Positions 7,732 to 18,049 of a stretch of 64,000 bases of DNA are shown in pieces; within the stretch, counting starts at the first letter, position 1; every line of letters starts with the position of its first letter. This DNA comes from Sulfurimonas xiamenensis (GTDB lineage Bacteria; Campylobacterota; Campylobacteria; Campylobacterales; Sulfurimonadaceae), in NCBI RefSeq assembly GCF_009258045.1, contig NZ_CP041166.1, positions 1,240,001 to 1,304,000 on the forward strand, in the 5' to 3' direction. A program made the position numbers and the translations under genes. The notes under the pieces are model-generated. The model did no database searches. It was not told where the DNA came from and saw only the letters and a program-made list of their open reading frames with translations.

Positions 7732-8397
7732 TTAGAATTTATAGCTTAAACCTATGTTTACTGTATCTATTGTAACATCAAGATCATAGGTATAAATACC
7801 ATCGACATATGTGTCACCTTCATCTTTACATAATCTTACATAATCTATAAAAAACGAAGTGTTTTCTGTAATGCTATAAGATGCACCGATACCCCATTGG
7901 AAAACATTTTCATCTAGAAGACTTTGATCAAACCACCATTCATCATTAACAGAGACATTTCCATAACCCAGTAAAGCATAAACGCTAAAAGTCTCTGTTA
8001 CCGGATACATCGGTTTAACATAGATACCCCATGCACTCCAGTCTCCATCACTATAGTCATTAGAATAGTCCAACTCTCCATTTGTATATCTTGAATAACT
8101 GTACTTTTCTGAATCCATCGCATTCCAATATCTTCCTTCTATCGCAATATATTGGTTGAACTGATAACCAGCTTGAAGCATATAAGCATTAGTGTCAACT
8201 TCATATGAATCATAGTAATCATAATCATTACCCCCTGACTCATAATTTTCATGTATACTCATTTCGCTATTTACAAGACTATATGCACCACCTATGTAAA
8301 AACCGCTCTTTGAACCAACTGCCGGTATATTTTCACTCGCTACTGCAAATGTACTCAAAGCCAAAACTGTTGCTATTGAAAGTGTAAAATTTTTCAT
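7732..8397 (-). CDS. Outer-membrane beta-barrel protein, tandem copy 1
   Basis: A 221-residue protein with a signal peptide (MKNFTLSIATVLALSTFAVA) and a mature chain of alternating hydrophobic strands: GFYIGGAYS, AYMLQAGYQF, YIAIEGRYW, VYALLGYGNV, WGIGASYS and NIGLSYKF. It ends in an aromatic residue, as outer-membrane proteins do. This fits the small eight-stranded OmpA-like/OMP_b-brl porin family. Acidic, tyrosine-rich inserts (NDYDYYDSYE; NDYSDGDW) look like extracellular loops. It is about 85-90 percent identical to the copy at 8684-9361, with the differences concentrated in the loops. The specific role is unknown. Confidence 0.82.
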   Translation of the reverse strand: MKNFTLSIATVLALSTFAVASENIPAVGSKSGFYIGGAYSLVNSEMSIHENYESGGNDYDYYDSYEVDTNAYMLQAGYQFNQYIAIEGRYWNAMDSEKYSYSRYTNGELDYSNDYSDGDWSAWGIYVKPMYPVTETFSVYALLGYGNVSVNDEWWFDQSLLDENVFQWGIGASYSITENTSFFIDYVRLCKDEGDTYVDGIYTYDLDVTIDTVNIGLSYKF

Positions 8398-8683
8398 TAC
8401 TTTTCCTTTTTTTTAATATTTATATTTAACATTTTAAGATTATATGGCTTTATATAATCTTAATATATAATAAAGTTAAAAAATTATAATTTAATTTGAG
8501 GACATTGTAAATGAGTTAAATAAAAGAACTCCAGTATACATTTCTCATCGTCTACGATTGGAATGAAGAAGAAGAATAGCACTATTTCTTAGAGTGATTT
8601 GGTTTAGGAGAAAGTGTTCTAAATCAAAAATGTCAATTATAAAGTTTTCATTCTATCAAGCCATATGGCTTGATAGGAAGGGA
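8398..8683. other. Upstream region of barrel copy 1, part of a tandem repeat unit
   Basis: This 286-bp spacer carries the barrel gene's ribosome binding site (AAGGAAAAG on the minus strand), a palindrome at 8436-8461 (arms AAGATTATAT/ATATAATCTT, centre GGCTTT), and the duplicated terminator hairpin at 8653-8676 that follows barrel copy 2. The first 100 or so bases closely match those upstream of copy 2 (9362-9490), so the duplication included the promoter region. The middle (about 8530-8640) has no recognisable content. Confidence 0.6.
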
Positions 8684-9361
8684 TTAGAATTTATAGCTTA
8701 AACCTATGTTTACTGTATCAATAGTGATGTCAAGATCATATGTATTGTAGTCATAACCACCATCAACATATGTGTCACCTTCATCTTTACATAATCTTAC
8801 ATAATCTATAAAAAACGAAGTGTTTTCTGTAATGCTATAAGATGCACCGATACCCCATTGGAAAACATTTTCATCTAGAAGACTTTTATCATCAGACCAT
8901 TCGTCTTTTATAGAAACATTTCCATAACCCAGTAAAGCATAAACGCTAAAAGTCTCTGTTACCGGATACATCGGTTTGACATAGATACCCCATGCACTCC
9001 AGTCTCCATCACTATAGTCATTAGAATAGTCCAACTCTCCATTTGTATATCTTGAATAACTATTCTTTTCTGAATCCATCGCATTCCAATATCTTCCTTC
9101 TATCGCAATATATTGGTTGAACTGATAACCAGCTTGAAGCATATAAGCATTAGTGTCAACTTCATATGAATCATAGCGATCATAATCATTACCTTCTATA
9201 TATCCATAATCACGATGTACACTCATTTCACTATTTACAAGACTATATGCACCACCTATGTAAAAACCGCTCTTTGAACCAACTGCCGGTATATCTTCAC
9301 TCGCTACTGCAAATGTACTCAAAGCCAAAACTGTTGCTATTGAAAGTGTAAAATTTTTCAT
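8684..9361 (-). CDS. Outer-membrane beta-barrel protein, tandem copy 2
   Basis: A 225-residue paralogue of the protein at 7732-8397, with an identical signal peptide and the same strand pattern ending in LSYKF. Differences cluster in three loops: after EMSVHRDYGYIEGNDYD, at KDEWSDDKSLLDE, and a longer GGYDYNTYDLD insert near the C-terminus. Loop-limited divergence is typical of surface-exposed proteins under phage or immune-like selection, although this cause is inferred. The gene has its own upstream palindrome and downstream hairpin, so both copies look like complete transcription units. Confidence 0.82.
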   Translation of the reverse strand: MKNFTLSIATVLALSTFAVASEDIPAVGSKSGFYIGGAYSLVNSEMSVHRDYGYIEGNDYDRYDSYEVDTNAYMLQAGYQFNQYIAIEGRYWNAMDSEKNSYSRYTNGELDYSNDYSDGDWSAWGIYVKPMYPVTETFSVYALLGYGNVSIKDEWSDDKSLLDENVFQWGIGASYSITENTSFFIDYVRLCKDEGDTYVDGGYDYNTYDLDITIDTVNIGLSYKF

Positions 9362-9400
9362 TACTTTTCCTTTTTTTTAATATTTAACATTTTAAATTTT

Positions 9401-9426
9401 AAGATTATATGGCTTTATATAATCTT
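9401..9426. promoter_or_regulatory. Palindrome over the barrel-gene promoter region (copy 2)
   Basis: The arms AAGATTATAT and ATATAATCTT flank GGCTTT, 40 bases upstream of the ATG. On the minus strand one arm contains TATAAT, a perfect -10 hexamer, so this may be an operator overlapping the promoter or, if transcribed, a 5' UTR hairpin. It is conserved in the other copy at 8436-8461. Confidence 0.45.
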
Positions 9427-9484
9427 AATATAGAATAAAGTTAAAAAATTATAATTTAATTTGAGGACATTGTAAAGGAGTTAA

Positions 9485-9607
9485 ATAAAAGAACTTCCTA
9501 TAAAATATTGGCTCGACTTAGAACTTGAAATATTTAAAATTTCACCTAATGAATTTTATGTTGCTCTTTTAAAAGAAGAGATATATTGTATTAGCTATAT
9601 ACTATGA
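9485..9607 (+). pseudogene. Possible decayed coding fragment
   Basis: An open frame of about 40 codons reads IKELPIKYWLDLELEIF and then KISPNEFYVALLKEEIYC before a TGA. It has coding-like amino acid use but no start codon, and a stop immediately upstream. The matching site upstream of barrel copy 1 shares only the first few codons. It may be the tail of a gene disrupted by the barrel duplication. No homologue is recognised. Confidence 0.2.
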
Positions 9608-9645
9608 CAAATACTCTTTTGCTCTTCCCTCTGAGAAGTGTTGAA

Positions 9646-9741
9646 GGTATATCGTCATATATGTTTATTGATTTTAGATATGCGAAAGGCAGGTCTTAAT
9701 CCAATTCTCGCGGTATATCGTCATATATGTTTATTGATTTT
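9646..9741. repeat. Two-copy 30-bp direct repeat with 36-bp spacer
   Basis: Identical 30-bp copies lie at 9646-9675 and 9712-9741. Each begins GGTATATCGTC and ends TTATTGATTTT. The 36 bases between them are unrelated. The rest of 9608-9802 contains no gene and nothing else that I recognise. The geometry resembles a two-repeat CRISPR unit, but no cas gene or third repeat is present, so it is called only a direct repeat. Confidence 0.8.
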
Positions 9742-9802
9742 CACTGTAAACAGTAATCTTCTAGTATCTCTTTTAAGACAAATACTAAATTGTTAAAATG
9801 CA

Positions 9803-12506
<2,704 letters not shown>

Positions 12507-12525
12507 CTAAAGAAAGATAATTTTT

Positions 12526-12540
12526 TGATAATGAATATCA
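12526..12540. promoter_or_regulatory. Fur-box-like site 1
   Basis: TGATAATGAATATCA matches the 7-1-7 Fur inverted repeat (TGATAAT-N-ATTATCA) at 13 of the 14 defined positions. It lies about 75 bases upstream of the barrel-channel gene. A second site follows at 12582-12596. Confidence 0.65.
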
Positions 12541-12581
12541 ATTTTATATTTAATTAAGGGAAACTACTATAAAGTTCTACT

Positions 12582-12596
12582 TGAGAATGAATATCA
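12582..12596. promoter_or_regulatory. Fur-box-like site 2
   Basis: TGAGAATGAATATCA matches the 7-1-7 Fur repeat at 12 of 14 defined positions. It sits 19 bases before the GTG start, between promoter and ribosome binding site, where a repressor would block transcription. Confidence 0.58.
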
Positions 12597-12614
12597 ATAT
12601 AAAAAGGGTACACA

Positions 12615-13562
12615 GTGAAAAAAATATTTATAAAATCTCTTCTTTTGATTCCGTTTATTTTAAGTGCAGATGTTATACCTGCTATTAACTCAAATGGCGG
12701 AGGATTAGTTTTGCCTGAGGGAAAATTAAAAATGGGGATAAAACATATTAACTTTGAGAGAACTAGCATGTTTGATGGTACAAATGAAGTCCAAAACAGA
12801 GAAAAACTAGATGCAACTGCCAATATAACTATTGTTGGTTTACATTATGGACTAAACAAGAAAACAACAATCAGTGTAATTGTTCCATATAAAAACATAA
12901 AAGCAAAAGCCAGCTTAGGAGCAAGTGATGTTGCTATTGACAACAGAGGGTTAGGCGATATAATCTTAGCCGCGCGTCATGTTCTTTTGCCTATAAACGA
13001 ATATGGATATCAACTATCTATTGATGGCGGACTTAAGATTCCAACAGGAGCAACAAACGGCTCGTTTGTTAAAGCACCAGCTGTTGCAAATGGTGTAAAC
13101 ACACCTATGCCTACACAAATGGGTACCGGAGAGTTCGAATACAAACTTGGACTTGGTATTACAAAAATAATAGATGAAAACTGGGAGTTTGATGCACATA
13201 CAATGTATACATATCGACCAAAAGCACATAATGATTATGATTATGGAGATGAGATATGTTTAAATCTCTCAACAACAAAGGCAGTAACAAAGCAGATAAA
13301 TATTGGAGTTGAGTACAATTTCGCTTATAATACCAAAACTGACATGGGTGATGACACAAACGCACCGCTTAGATCTATGCTTCCTTTTAAAGCATTTAGC
13401 GGAAATGCGGGTTATATAACACCGCAAATCGAGTTTATACCTTTTGGCAAGCCAAAAATTCATCTAGGAGCAGGAATCTCGTTTTTAACACACTATAATC
13501 TAAGAGAGTATCAACCTCTTGAAAAAAAGAGATTTATTATTAGAATGGGATATTTATTTTAA
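12615..13562 (+). CDS. Outer-membrane channel-like protein (MetA-pathway/transporter barrel family)
   Basis: A 315-residue outer-membrane protein. It has a signal peptide (MKKIFIKSLLLIPFILSA), then glycine-rich GGGLVLPEGKLKMGIKH. Alternating strands follow, including VGLHYGLNKKTTISVIVPY, LSIDGGLKIPTG and NIGVEYNFAYN, and the chain ends in IIRMGYLF with a terminal Phe. This matches the barrel family often annotated as phenol-degradation MetA-like or simply transporter. The start is GTG at 12615, six bases after AAAAAGGG. The promoter carries two Fur-box-like sites and the ABC transporter behind it a third, so it probably admits the substrate taken up by that transporter when iron is low (inference). 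Confidence 0.8.
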   Translation: MKKIFIKSLLLIPFILSADVIPAINSNGGGLVLPEGKLKMGIKHINFERTSMFDGTNEVQNREKLDATANITIVGLHYGLNKKTTISVIVPYKNIKAKASLGASDVAIDNRGLGDIILAARHVLLPINEYGYQLSIDGGLKIPTGATNGSFVKAPAVANGVNTPMPTQMGTGEFEYKLGLGITKIIDENWEFDAHTMYTYRPKAHNDYDYGDEICLNLSTTKAVTKQINIGVEYNFAYNTKTDMGDDTNAPLRSMLPFKAFSGNAGYITPQIEFIPFGKPKIHLGAGISFLTHYNLREYQPLEKKRFIIRMGYLF

Positions 13563-13578
13563 TCTTGATTAAAATCAA

Positions 13579-13593
13579 TGATAATTAATATCA
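13579..13593. promoter_or_regulatory. Fur-box-like site 3
   Basis: TGATAATTAATATCA matches the 7-1-7 Fur repeat at 13 of 14 defined positions, 54 bases upstream of the substrate-binding protein gene. A partial site in inverse orientation follows near 13597-13612. A short TTGATT/AATCAA hairpin at 13565-13578 lies behind the barrel gene stop, so the transporter operon has its own regulated promoter. Confidence 0.62.
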
Positions 13594-13646
13594 AAATTGT
13601 TATTATATTATCAGTATAAATTTAAAAAAATAAGGAAAACATAAAT

Positions 13647-14630
13647 ATGAAAAATATTATTTATAGCCTTTTTACACTGTTACTGTTTTCAACTATTCTA
13701 AGTGCTGAAGCAAAATTAAAAAAGATAGTGATATCTGGTCCGTTTGCTTCATCTTCACATCCTATTTTACATATGATTGAAACAAATGCTCTAAGCGATA
13801 TAGCGGAAGAGGTAGAGTTTAAAATTTGGAAAAATCCGGATGAACTTCGCGCTATGACAATCAGAGGCAATGTTGATTTTGTGGCTGTTCCGACAAACAC
13901 TGCAGCAATTTTATACAACAAAGGCGTAGACATAAAACTTATAAATGTCTCTGTTTGGGGAATTTTAGGAATGATTAGTCGTGATGATTCACTAAAAACC
14001 CTTAAAGATTTTAAAGGTAAAAAAATAGCAGTTCCATTTCGCGCAGATATGCCTGATATCGTCTTTAAACAACTTCTAAAAAAAGAGGGTTTAGATCCGC
14101 AAAAGGATTTTGATCTTGTATATGTAGCTAATCCTATGGATGCTATGCAGATGCTTATTATGAGAAGAATAGATCATGCACTTTTAGCCGAGCCTGCCAT
14201 CTCTATTGCACTTCGCAAAACCAAATCTTTTCCTGTTAGCCTTGTAGCACCTGATCTTTTTAGAAGTGTTGATCTTCAAAAAGAGTGGGGAAATATTTTT
14301 GGCACAAACGGTGATATTCCCGAAGCTGGAATTGCAGTTATGGGACATATAAAAGATGAGCATGTTATCAAAAGATTTCAAGAAGAGTATGAAAAGTCCA
14401 TTGAGTGGTACAAAACAAATCCTGAAAAAGCAGCTGCTCTTGTTGTAAAAACATTTGATATGCTCCAAGAAGATGGTGTAAAAGACTCTATATCACATGT
14501 TAGACTTAAAAGCATAAATGCAGCTCAAGCAAAAAAAGATTTAGAATTTTTCTTTAATGTTTTAAAAGAAGAAGATCCAAAAAGCATAGGCGGCAAACTC
14601 CCAGATGATACCTTTTACTATGGATTTTAA
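13647..14630 (+). CDS. ABC transporter substrate-binding protein (NMT1/SsuA-like)
   Basis: A 327-residue periplasmic solute-binding protein with a signal peptide (MKNIIYSLFTLLLFSTILSA). The mature part has the two-lobed NMT1/TauA/SsuA pattern: VDFVAVPTNTAAILYNKG, INVSVWGILGMISRDD, LKDFKGKKIAVPFRADMPD and MQMLIMRRIDHALLAEPAIS. The family binds organic anions such as sulfonates, taurine or nitrate and pyrimidine precursors, and the ligand cannot be read from sequence. The permease starts two bases after its stop. Fur-type control suggests a ligand related to iron, or a role under iron limitation. Confidence 0.85.
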   Translation: MKNIIYSLFTLLLFSTILSAEAKLKKIVISGPFASSSHPILHMIETNALSDIAEEVEFKIWKNPDELRAMTIRGNVDFVAVPTNTAAILYNKGVDIKLINVSVWGILGMISRDDSLKTLKDFKGKKIAVPFRADMPDIVFKQLLKKEGLDPQKDFDLVYVANPMDAMQMLIMRRIDHALLAEPAISIALRKTKSFPVSLVAPDLFRSVDLQKEWGNIFGTNGDIPEAGIAVMGHIKDEHVIKRFQEEYEKSIEWYKTNPEKAAALVVKTFDMLQEDGVKDSISHVRLKSINAAQAKKDLEFFFNVLKEEDPKSIGGKLPDDTFYYGF

Positions 14631-14632
14631 AT

Positions 14633-15415
14633 ATGAAATTTGCACTTAAAATTATAAAAGACTTTCCTGCATATTTATGGAGCGGATGGGGAGCTATCGC
14701 TTCCATACTTCTTTTTATTGCGCTTTGGGATGTTGGCAATCAAATGTATGGTAATTTAGTTCTTCCTTCACCTCTAGAGACTTTTAAAACATTAAATGCA
14801 ATGCTGCATGATGAGAGCGTTATTAATGAGATAAATACTACACTTTATCGCGCTTCCATCGGTTTTGGTATTTCACTTATATTTGGAACTGCTCTTGGTC
14901 TATTGGCAGGATTTTTTGCTACAGCTTCTATGATGAGTCGACCTATTGTAACCATTTTTGTAGGTATGCCTCCGATTGCATGGATCGTTCTTGCAATGAT
15001 TTGGTTTGGTATGGGTGATGAAACCGTTATATTTACAGTTATCGTTGCTTCTTTTCCTATAGTTTTTGTCGGAGCGCTTCAAGGAACACGAACACTTGAC
15101 GGAGATCTTAAAGAGATGGCTGAGAGCTTTCATTTTCCTTGGCACATGCGCTTTTTCGATGTCTATTTTCCGCATATTTTTTCATATGTTTTTCCTGCTT
15201 GGGTCAGCGGTCTTGGTATGGCATGGAAAATAGTTGTAATGGCAGAGCTTCTTGCTACAAGCAACGGCATCGGAGCTTCTCTGGCTGTTGCAAGAAGCCA
15301 GCTAGACACACCTACAGCACTTTCTATAGTGGTTATTATGATAGGTTCTCTTATGTTTATAGAGTATATTGTTTTAGAGCCGATTAAAAGAGAGGTTGAG
15401 TTATGGAGAGATTAG
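14633..15415 (+). CDS. ABC transporter permease (SsuC/TauC-like)
   Basis: A 260-residue inner-membrane permease with about six membrane segments: ASILLFIALWDVGN, GISLIFGTALGLLAGFF, FVGMPPIAWIVLAMIWFG, VIFTVIVASFPIVFVGAL, the region around VFPAWVSGLGMAWKIVVMA, and IVVIMIGSLMFIEYIVL. The cytoplasmic EAA loop that docks with the ATPase reads EMAESFHFPWHMRFFDVYFP. It overlaps the ATPase gene by 13 bases, so translation is coupled. The length and arrangement are those of the BPD_transp_1 family for small organic anions. Confidence 0.88.
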   Translation: MKFALKIIKDFPAYLWSGWGAIASILLFIALWDVGNQMYGNLVLPSPLETFKTLNAMLHDESVINEINTTLYRASIGFGISLIFGTALGLLAGFFATASMMSRPIVTIFVGMPPIAWIVLAMIWFGMGDETVIFTVIVASFPIVFVGALQGTRTLDGDLKEMAESFHFPWHMRFFDVYFPHIFSYVFPAWVSGLGMAWKIVVMAELLATSNGIGASLAVARSQLDTPTALSIVVIMIGSLMFIEYIVLEPIKREVELWRD

Positions 15416-16140
15416 AGGTTAAAAAATTAAATCACCATTTTGGTTTTACGGAAATTTTAAGAGATATCAACTTTACTCTAAATAAAGGTGAGGTTCTCTC
15501 TATCGTTGGTCCTAGCGGCGGTGGAAAAACAACGCTTCTGCACCTTTGCGCAAATCTGCTTGATGTTGAGGATGGAAGCGTTACAAATACCTTTGAAAGC
15601 AGTGCGTATGCTTTTCAGGAAGCAAGACTGCTCCCATGGAAAAATGTTATAGACAATATCGCTTTAGCACTTATTGCAAAAGGTGAGAAAAAAGATACGG
15701 CTATCAAAAAATCACAAGAGATAGCACTTCGATTTGGACTTGATGAAGAGGATTTTGAAAAATTTCCAAAAGATTTAAGCGGAGGAATGAAGCAGAGAGT
15801 GAGTTTTGCAAGAGCACTTGTCGTCAAACCATCCCTCCTCTTTTTGGATGAGCCATTTTCTGCTCTTGATATCGGACTCAAAAAAGAGCTACAAAGCGTT
15901 TTGATAGATATGATAAGCAAAAAAGAGATAAGCATCCTCTTTATCACCCATGACCTTATGGAAGCGATTCGCCTGAGTGATGAGATGCTTCTTCTTAAAG
16001 CAGATCCGGGGCATATTGTAAAAAAATTCAAATTTGATTTGATTCAAAATCAAAGAGATGATAAATATGTTTACAGTAAAAGTGCAGAGATACTGCAAGA
16101 TGAAAAAATTATTGATACATTTGAACTGGAATTAAAGTAA
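15403..16140 (+). CDS. ABC transporter ATP-binding protein (SsuB/TauB-like)
   Basis: A 245-residue ATPase with every nucleotide-binding motif: Walker A GPSGGGKTT (about 36-44), Q-loop AFQEARLLPWKNV, signature LSGGMKQRVSFARAL, Walker B SLLFLDEPFSALD and the switch His in FITHD. It powers the permease at 14633-15415. The start lies inside the permease gene and the stop touches the nnrS start, which makes one translation unit of binding protein, permease, ATPase and NnrS. The C-terminal 45 residues after the H-loop resemble those of SsuB-type proteins and carry no extra domain. Confidence 0.93.
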   Translation: MERLEVKKLNHHFGFTEILRDINFTLNKGEVLSIVGPSGGGKTTLLHLCANLLDVEDGSVTNTFESSAYAFQEARLLPWKNVIDNIALALIAKGEKKDTAIKKSQEIALRFGLDEEDFEKFPKDLSGGMKQRVSFARALVVKPSLLFLDEPFSALDIGLKKELQSVLIDMISKKEISILFITHDLMEAIRLSDEMLLLKADPGHIVKKFKFDLIQNQRDDKYVYSKSAEILQDEKIIDTFELELK

Positions 16141-17390
16141 TGAGTAATAAAAAAGAACAGACACAAACTTTACATGCTACAAATCACTATCTTTACTATC
16201 CTGATGAGAAGGATGTACCTACATATTTAGCATATGGATTTAGACCTGCATTTTTACTTCTTGCTCCTTACCTCGTTATCTCTATGCTTTTGTGGGGACT
16301 GATTTGGAGCGGAATTATCAATATTCCGTTTATGGATAATATTTTAATCTGGCATGTTTATGAAATGCTATTTGGTATTTTAACTGCAGGAATATTGGCT
16401 TTTTTAACCACAGGGCTGCCTGAACTTTTTCCAGGAATGGTTCCTCTTATAGGCAAAAAACTCAAATATGTTGTGTTTTTATGGTTAGCCGGACGCATAA
16501 GCTTTTGGTTTATTGATATAACAGGTGTTTACATAGCCGCTTTTTTTAATCTTGCAATGCTTGGATGGCTGATCTGGTTTGCCAAAGATGCTGTTTTGGA
16601 TAAACTTCAAAGACATGCATCTTTAGGGTATGCGATGGTAGCTCTTTTTATACTTGAAGCATGGTTTTTTGCGTCAATGGCAGGATTTGCCCAAACTGAT
16701 GCAATGGATATACTTAAAACTGCTCTTGGCGGACATGTAGTTTTAATACTGCTTGCTATGAGAAGAGTAAATATGGAAGCTGTCAATGAACTTATGGAAG
16801 ACAAAGGAATTGATGATATTTATATTGCTCGCCCTCCATTGACAAATCTTGCTATTTTTACCGTTATAACATTTACTATAGTAGAATTTTTCTACCCTTA
16901 CAATTCTGCTTTAGGGTGGCTTGGACTTGCAGCGGGAGCTGCTATTTTGGCAATTACAAGTGATTATAATCTAAAAGACAAATTCATACTAAATCAGCCT
17001 TATGTAATTTATCTTAGTTTGGTTTTTATTATGATCGCTGTTGGCTACGCATTTATGGGTTGGGATATTTTAAGCAATAAAGGTGCAAATATAAACCACT
17101 TTAGACACTTTATAACAAGCGGTGGTTACGGACTTGCTTATTTGATGGTTATGATAATCATAGGATGGATTCATACAGGAAGACATCTTACTTCAAATAT
17201 CTATACACACCTTATGGTGTTTTTTATGCTCCTGGCTTCTATTATGAGAGGGTCTATTCCATTTTTTGAGGAGTATGCAAATGAACTTTATCTCTACTCA
17301 TCGATTATTTGGACTCTGCCTTTTGCAATATACATAAAACTATTTTTTAAATTTTTACTCTCACCTCGTGCGGATGGAATCAAAGGGTAA
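16140..17390 (+). CDS. nnrS: NnrS family membrane protein
   Basis: A 416-residue polytopic membrane protein of the NnrS family. It starts with the characteristic LAYGFRPAFLLLAPY, then WHVYEMLFGILTAGILAFLTTGLPE, GGHVVLILLAMRRVNME and, near the end, INHFRHFITSGGYGLAYLMV with IHTGRHL. About twelve membrane segments are visible. NnrS proteins bind heme and copper and protect against nitric oxide or its iron adducts; the conserved His residues in WHVYE, GGHVV and HFRHF are likely ligands. It is the last gene of a Fur-box-controlled transporter operon, a context that may link NO stress to metal uptake (inference). Confidence 0.92.
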   Translation: MSNKKEQTQTLHATNHYLYYPDEKDVPTYLAYGFRPAFLLLAPYLVISMLLWGLIWSGIINIPFMDNILIWHVYEMLFGILTAGILAFLTTGLPELFPGMVPLIGKKLKYVVFLWLAGRISFWFIDITGVYIAAFFNLAMLGWLIWFAKDAVLDKLQRHASLGYAMVALFILEAWFFASMAGFAQTDAMDILKTALGGHVVLILLAMRRVNMEAVNELMEDKGIDDIYIARPPLTNLAIFTVITFTIVEFFYPYNSALGWLGLAAGAAILAITSDYNLKDKFILNQPYVIYLSLVFIMIAVGYAFMGWDILSNKGANINHFRHFITSGGYGLAYLMVMIIIGWIHTGRHLTSNIYTHLMVFFMLLASIMRGSIPFFEEYANELYLYSSIIWTLPFAIYIKLFFKFLLSPRADGIKG

Positions 17391-17423
17391 AAAACTTATC
17401 AAATAAATCAACTATTTTAGAGC

Positions 17424-17455
17424 TTCACAATAATTTCACACTCCTTTGATATAGT
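17424..17455 (+). promoter_or_regulatory. Promoter with paired direct repeats, probable response-regulator site
   Basis: TTCACA occurs at 17424-17429 and again at 17435-17440, an 11-bp period typical of OmpR-family dimer sites. A TATAGT -10 element at 17450-17455 begins nine bases after the second copy, so the repeats take the place of a -35 element. AAAGGAGAT serves as ribosome binding site for the gene at 17488. The operon encodes an OmpR-type regulator, so autoregulation is likely. Confidence 0.5.
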
Positions 17456-17487
17456 TTTAAAAGCTAGAAAACAAAGGAGATCTATAA

Positions 17488-17769
17488 ATGAAAAAGATAG
17501 CAATATTATCACTGCTGAGTATAAGTTTATGTTTTGCAACCGATTACTCTCTTATGAGTACAGAAGAGCTGCAAAGTATGCGCGGTTCTGTCCCCGCCGA
17601 AGATCGTGACGCTTTTAAAGCTGAAATGCAAAGCCGTGTTCAAAACATGAGTCAAGAGGAGAGAGACTCCTTTAAAGAAAACAATTCTCAAAGCGGCACA
17701 AAGCAAGGCTCTCAAGATGGATCAGGCAATATGTATAAAGGTTCAAGAGGCGGCGGTAAATACAGATGA
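17488..17769 (+). CDS. Periplasmic DUF1104 protein
   Basis: A 93-residue secreted protein with a signal peptide (MKKIAILSLLSISLCFA), then DYSLMSTEELQSMRGSVP and ARG/ASP-rich AEDRDAFKAEMQSRVQNM. These features define the DUF1104 family found in Campylobacterota. The helical repeat MSQEERDSFKE resembles the LTxxQ-type periplasmic sensors CpxP and ZraP, and a disordered Gly/Ser/Gln tail follows (GSRGGGKYR). It overlaps the next gene by four bases and heads an operon with a two-component system, so it may be the periplasmic accessory or output protein of that sensor. Function is not established. Confidence 0.75.
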   Translation: MKKIAILSLLSISLCFATDYSLMSTEELQSMRGSVPAEDRDAFKAEMQSRVQNMSQEERDSFKENNSQSGTKQGSQDGSGNMYKGSRGGGKYR

Positions 17770-18032
17770 GAAAATTATACGCTGCAGGCATTAATTACAA
17801 TCAAAGCGGCATAAGAGATATTTTAAAAAATCTCTCTACAGAAGATAAAAACAGCATAATAGTGCGGCTTAGTTCTATGAATCAAACAGACAGATCAGCG
17901 GTAATCACCCAAATAAAAAAGATTGATCCAGATACTCTAAGCTTGCAAGATTATGTCAATGCGCTTAATAGTATGTTGAACAAATCAAATCTAAATAAAA
18001 TAAAAATTGAAAACTTTTCAGTTTCTATATAA
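17766..18032 (+). CDS. Small protein of unknown function in sensory operon
   Basis: An 88-residue protein without a signal peptide or membrane segment. It seems to hold two helical pairs of similar style, NLSTEDKNSIIVRLSSMN and TDRSAVITQIKKIDPD. These echo the charged helical stretch of the DUF1104 protein just upstream, so it may be a cytoplasmic relative or partner. It overlaps that gene by four bases and precedes the response regulator by 17. No family is recognised. Confidence 0.6.
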   Translation: MRKLYAAGINYNQSGIRDILKNLSTEDKNSIIVRLSSMNQTDRSAVITQIKKIDPDTLSLQDYVNALNSMLNKSNLNKIKIENFSVSI

Positions 18033-18049
18033 TTAAGATATAATTTTTT

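Noticed and set aside
9646-9741. A genuine CRISPR array
   Set aside because: Only two repeats, no cas gene in the window and no leader-like feature; kept only as a direct repeat.
12615-17390. A sulfonate or taurine uptake operon (ssu/tau)
   Set aside because: The transporter resembles that group, but no monooxygenase or dioxygenase gene accompanies it, and the Fur-type boxes and NnrS do not fit.
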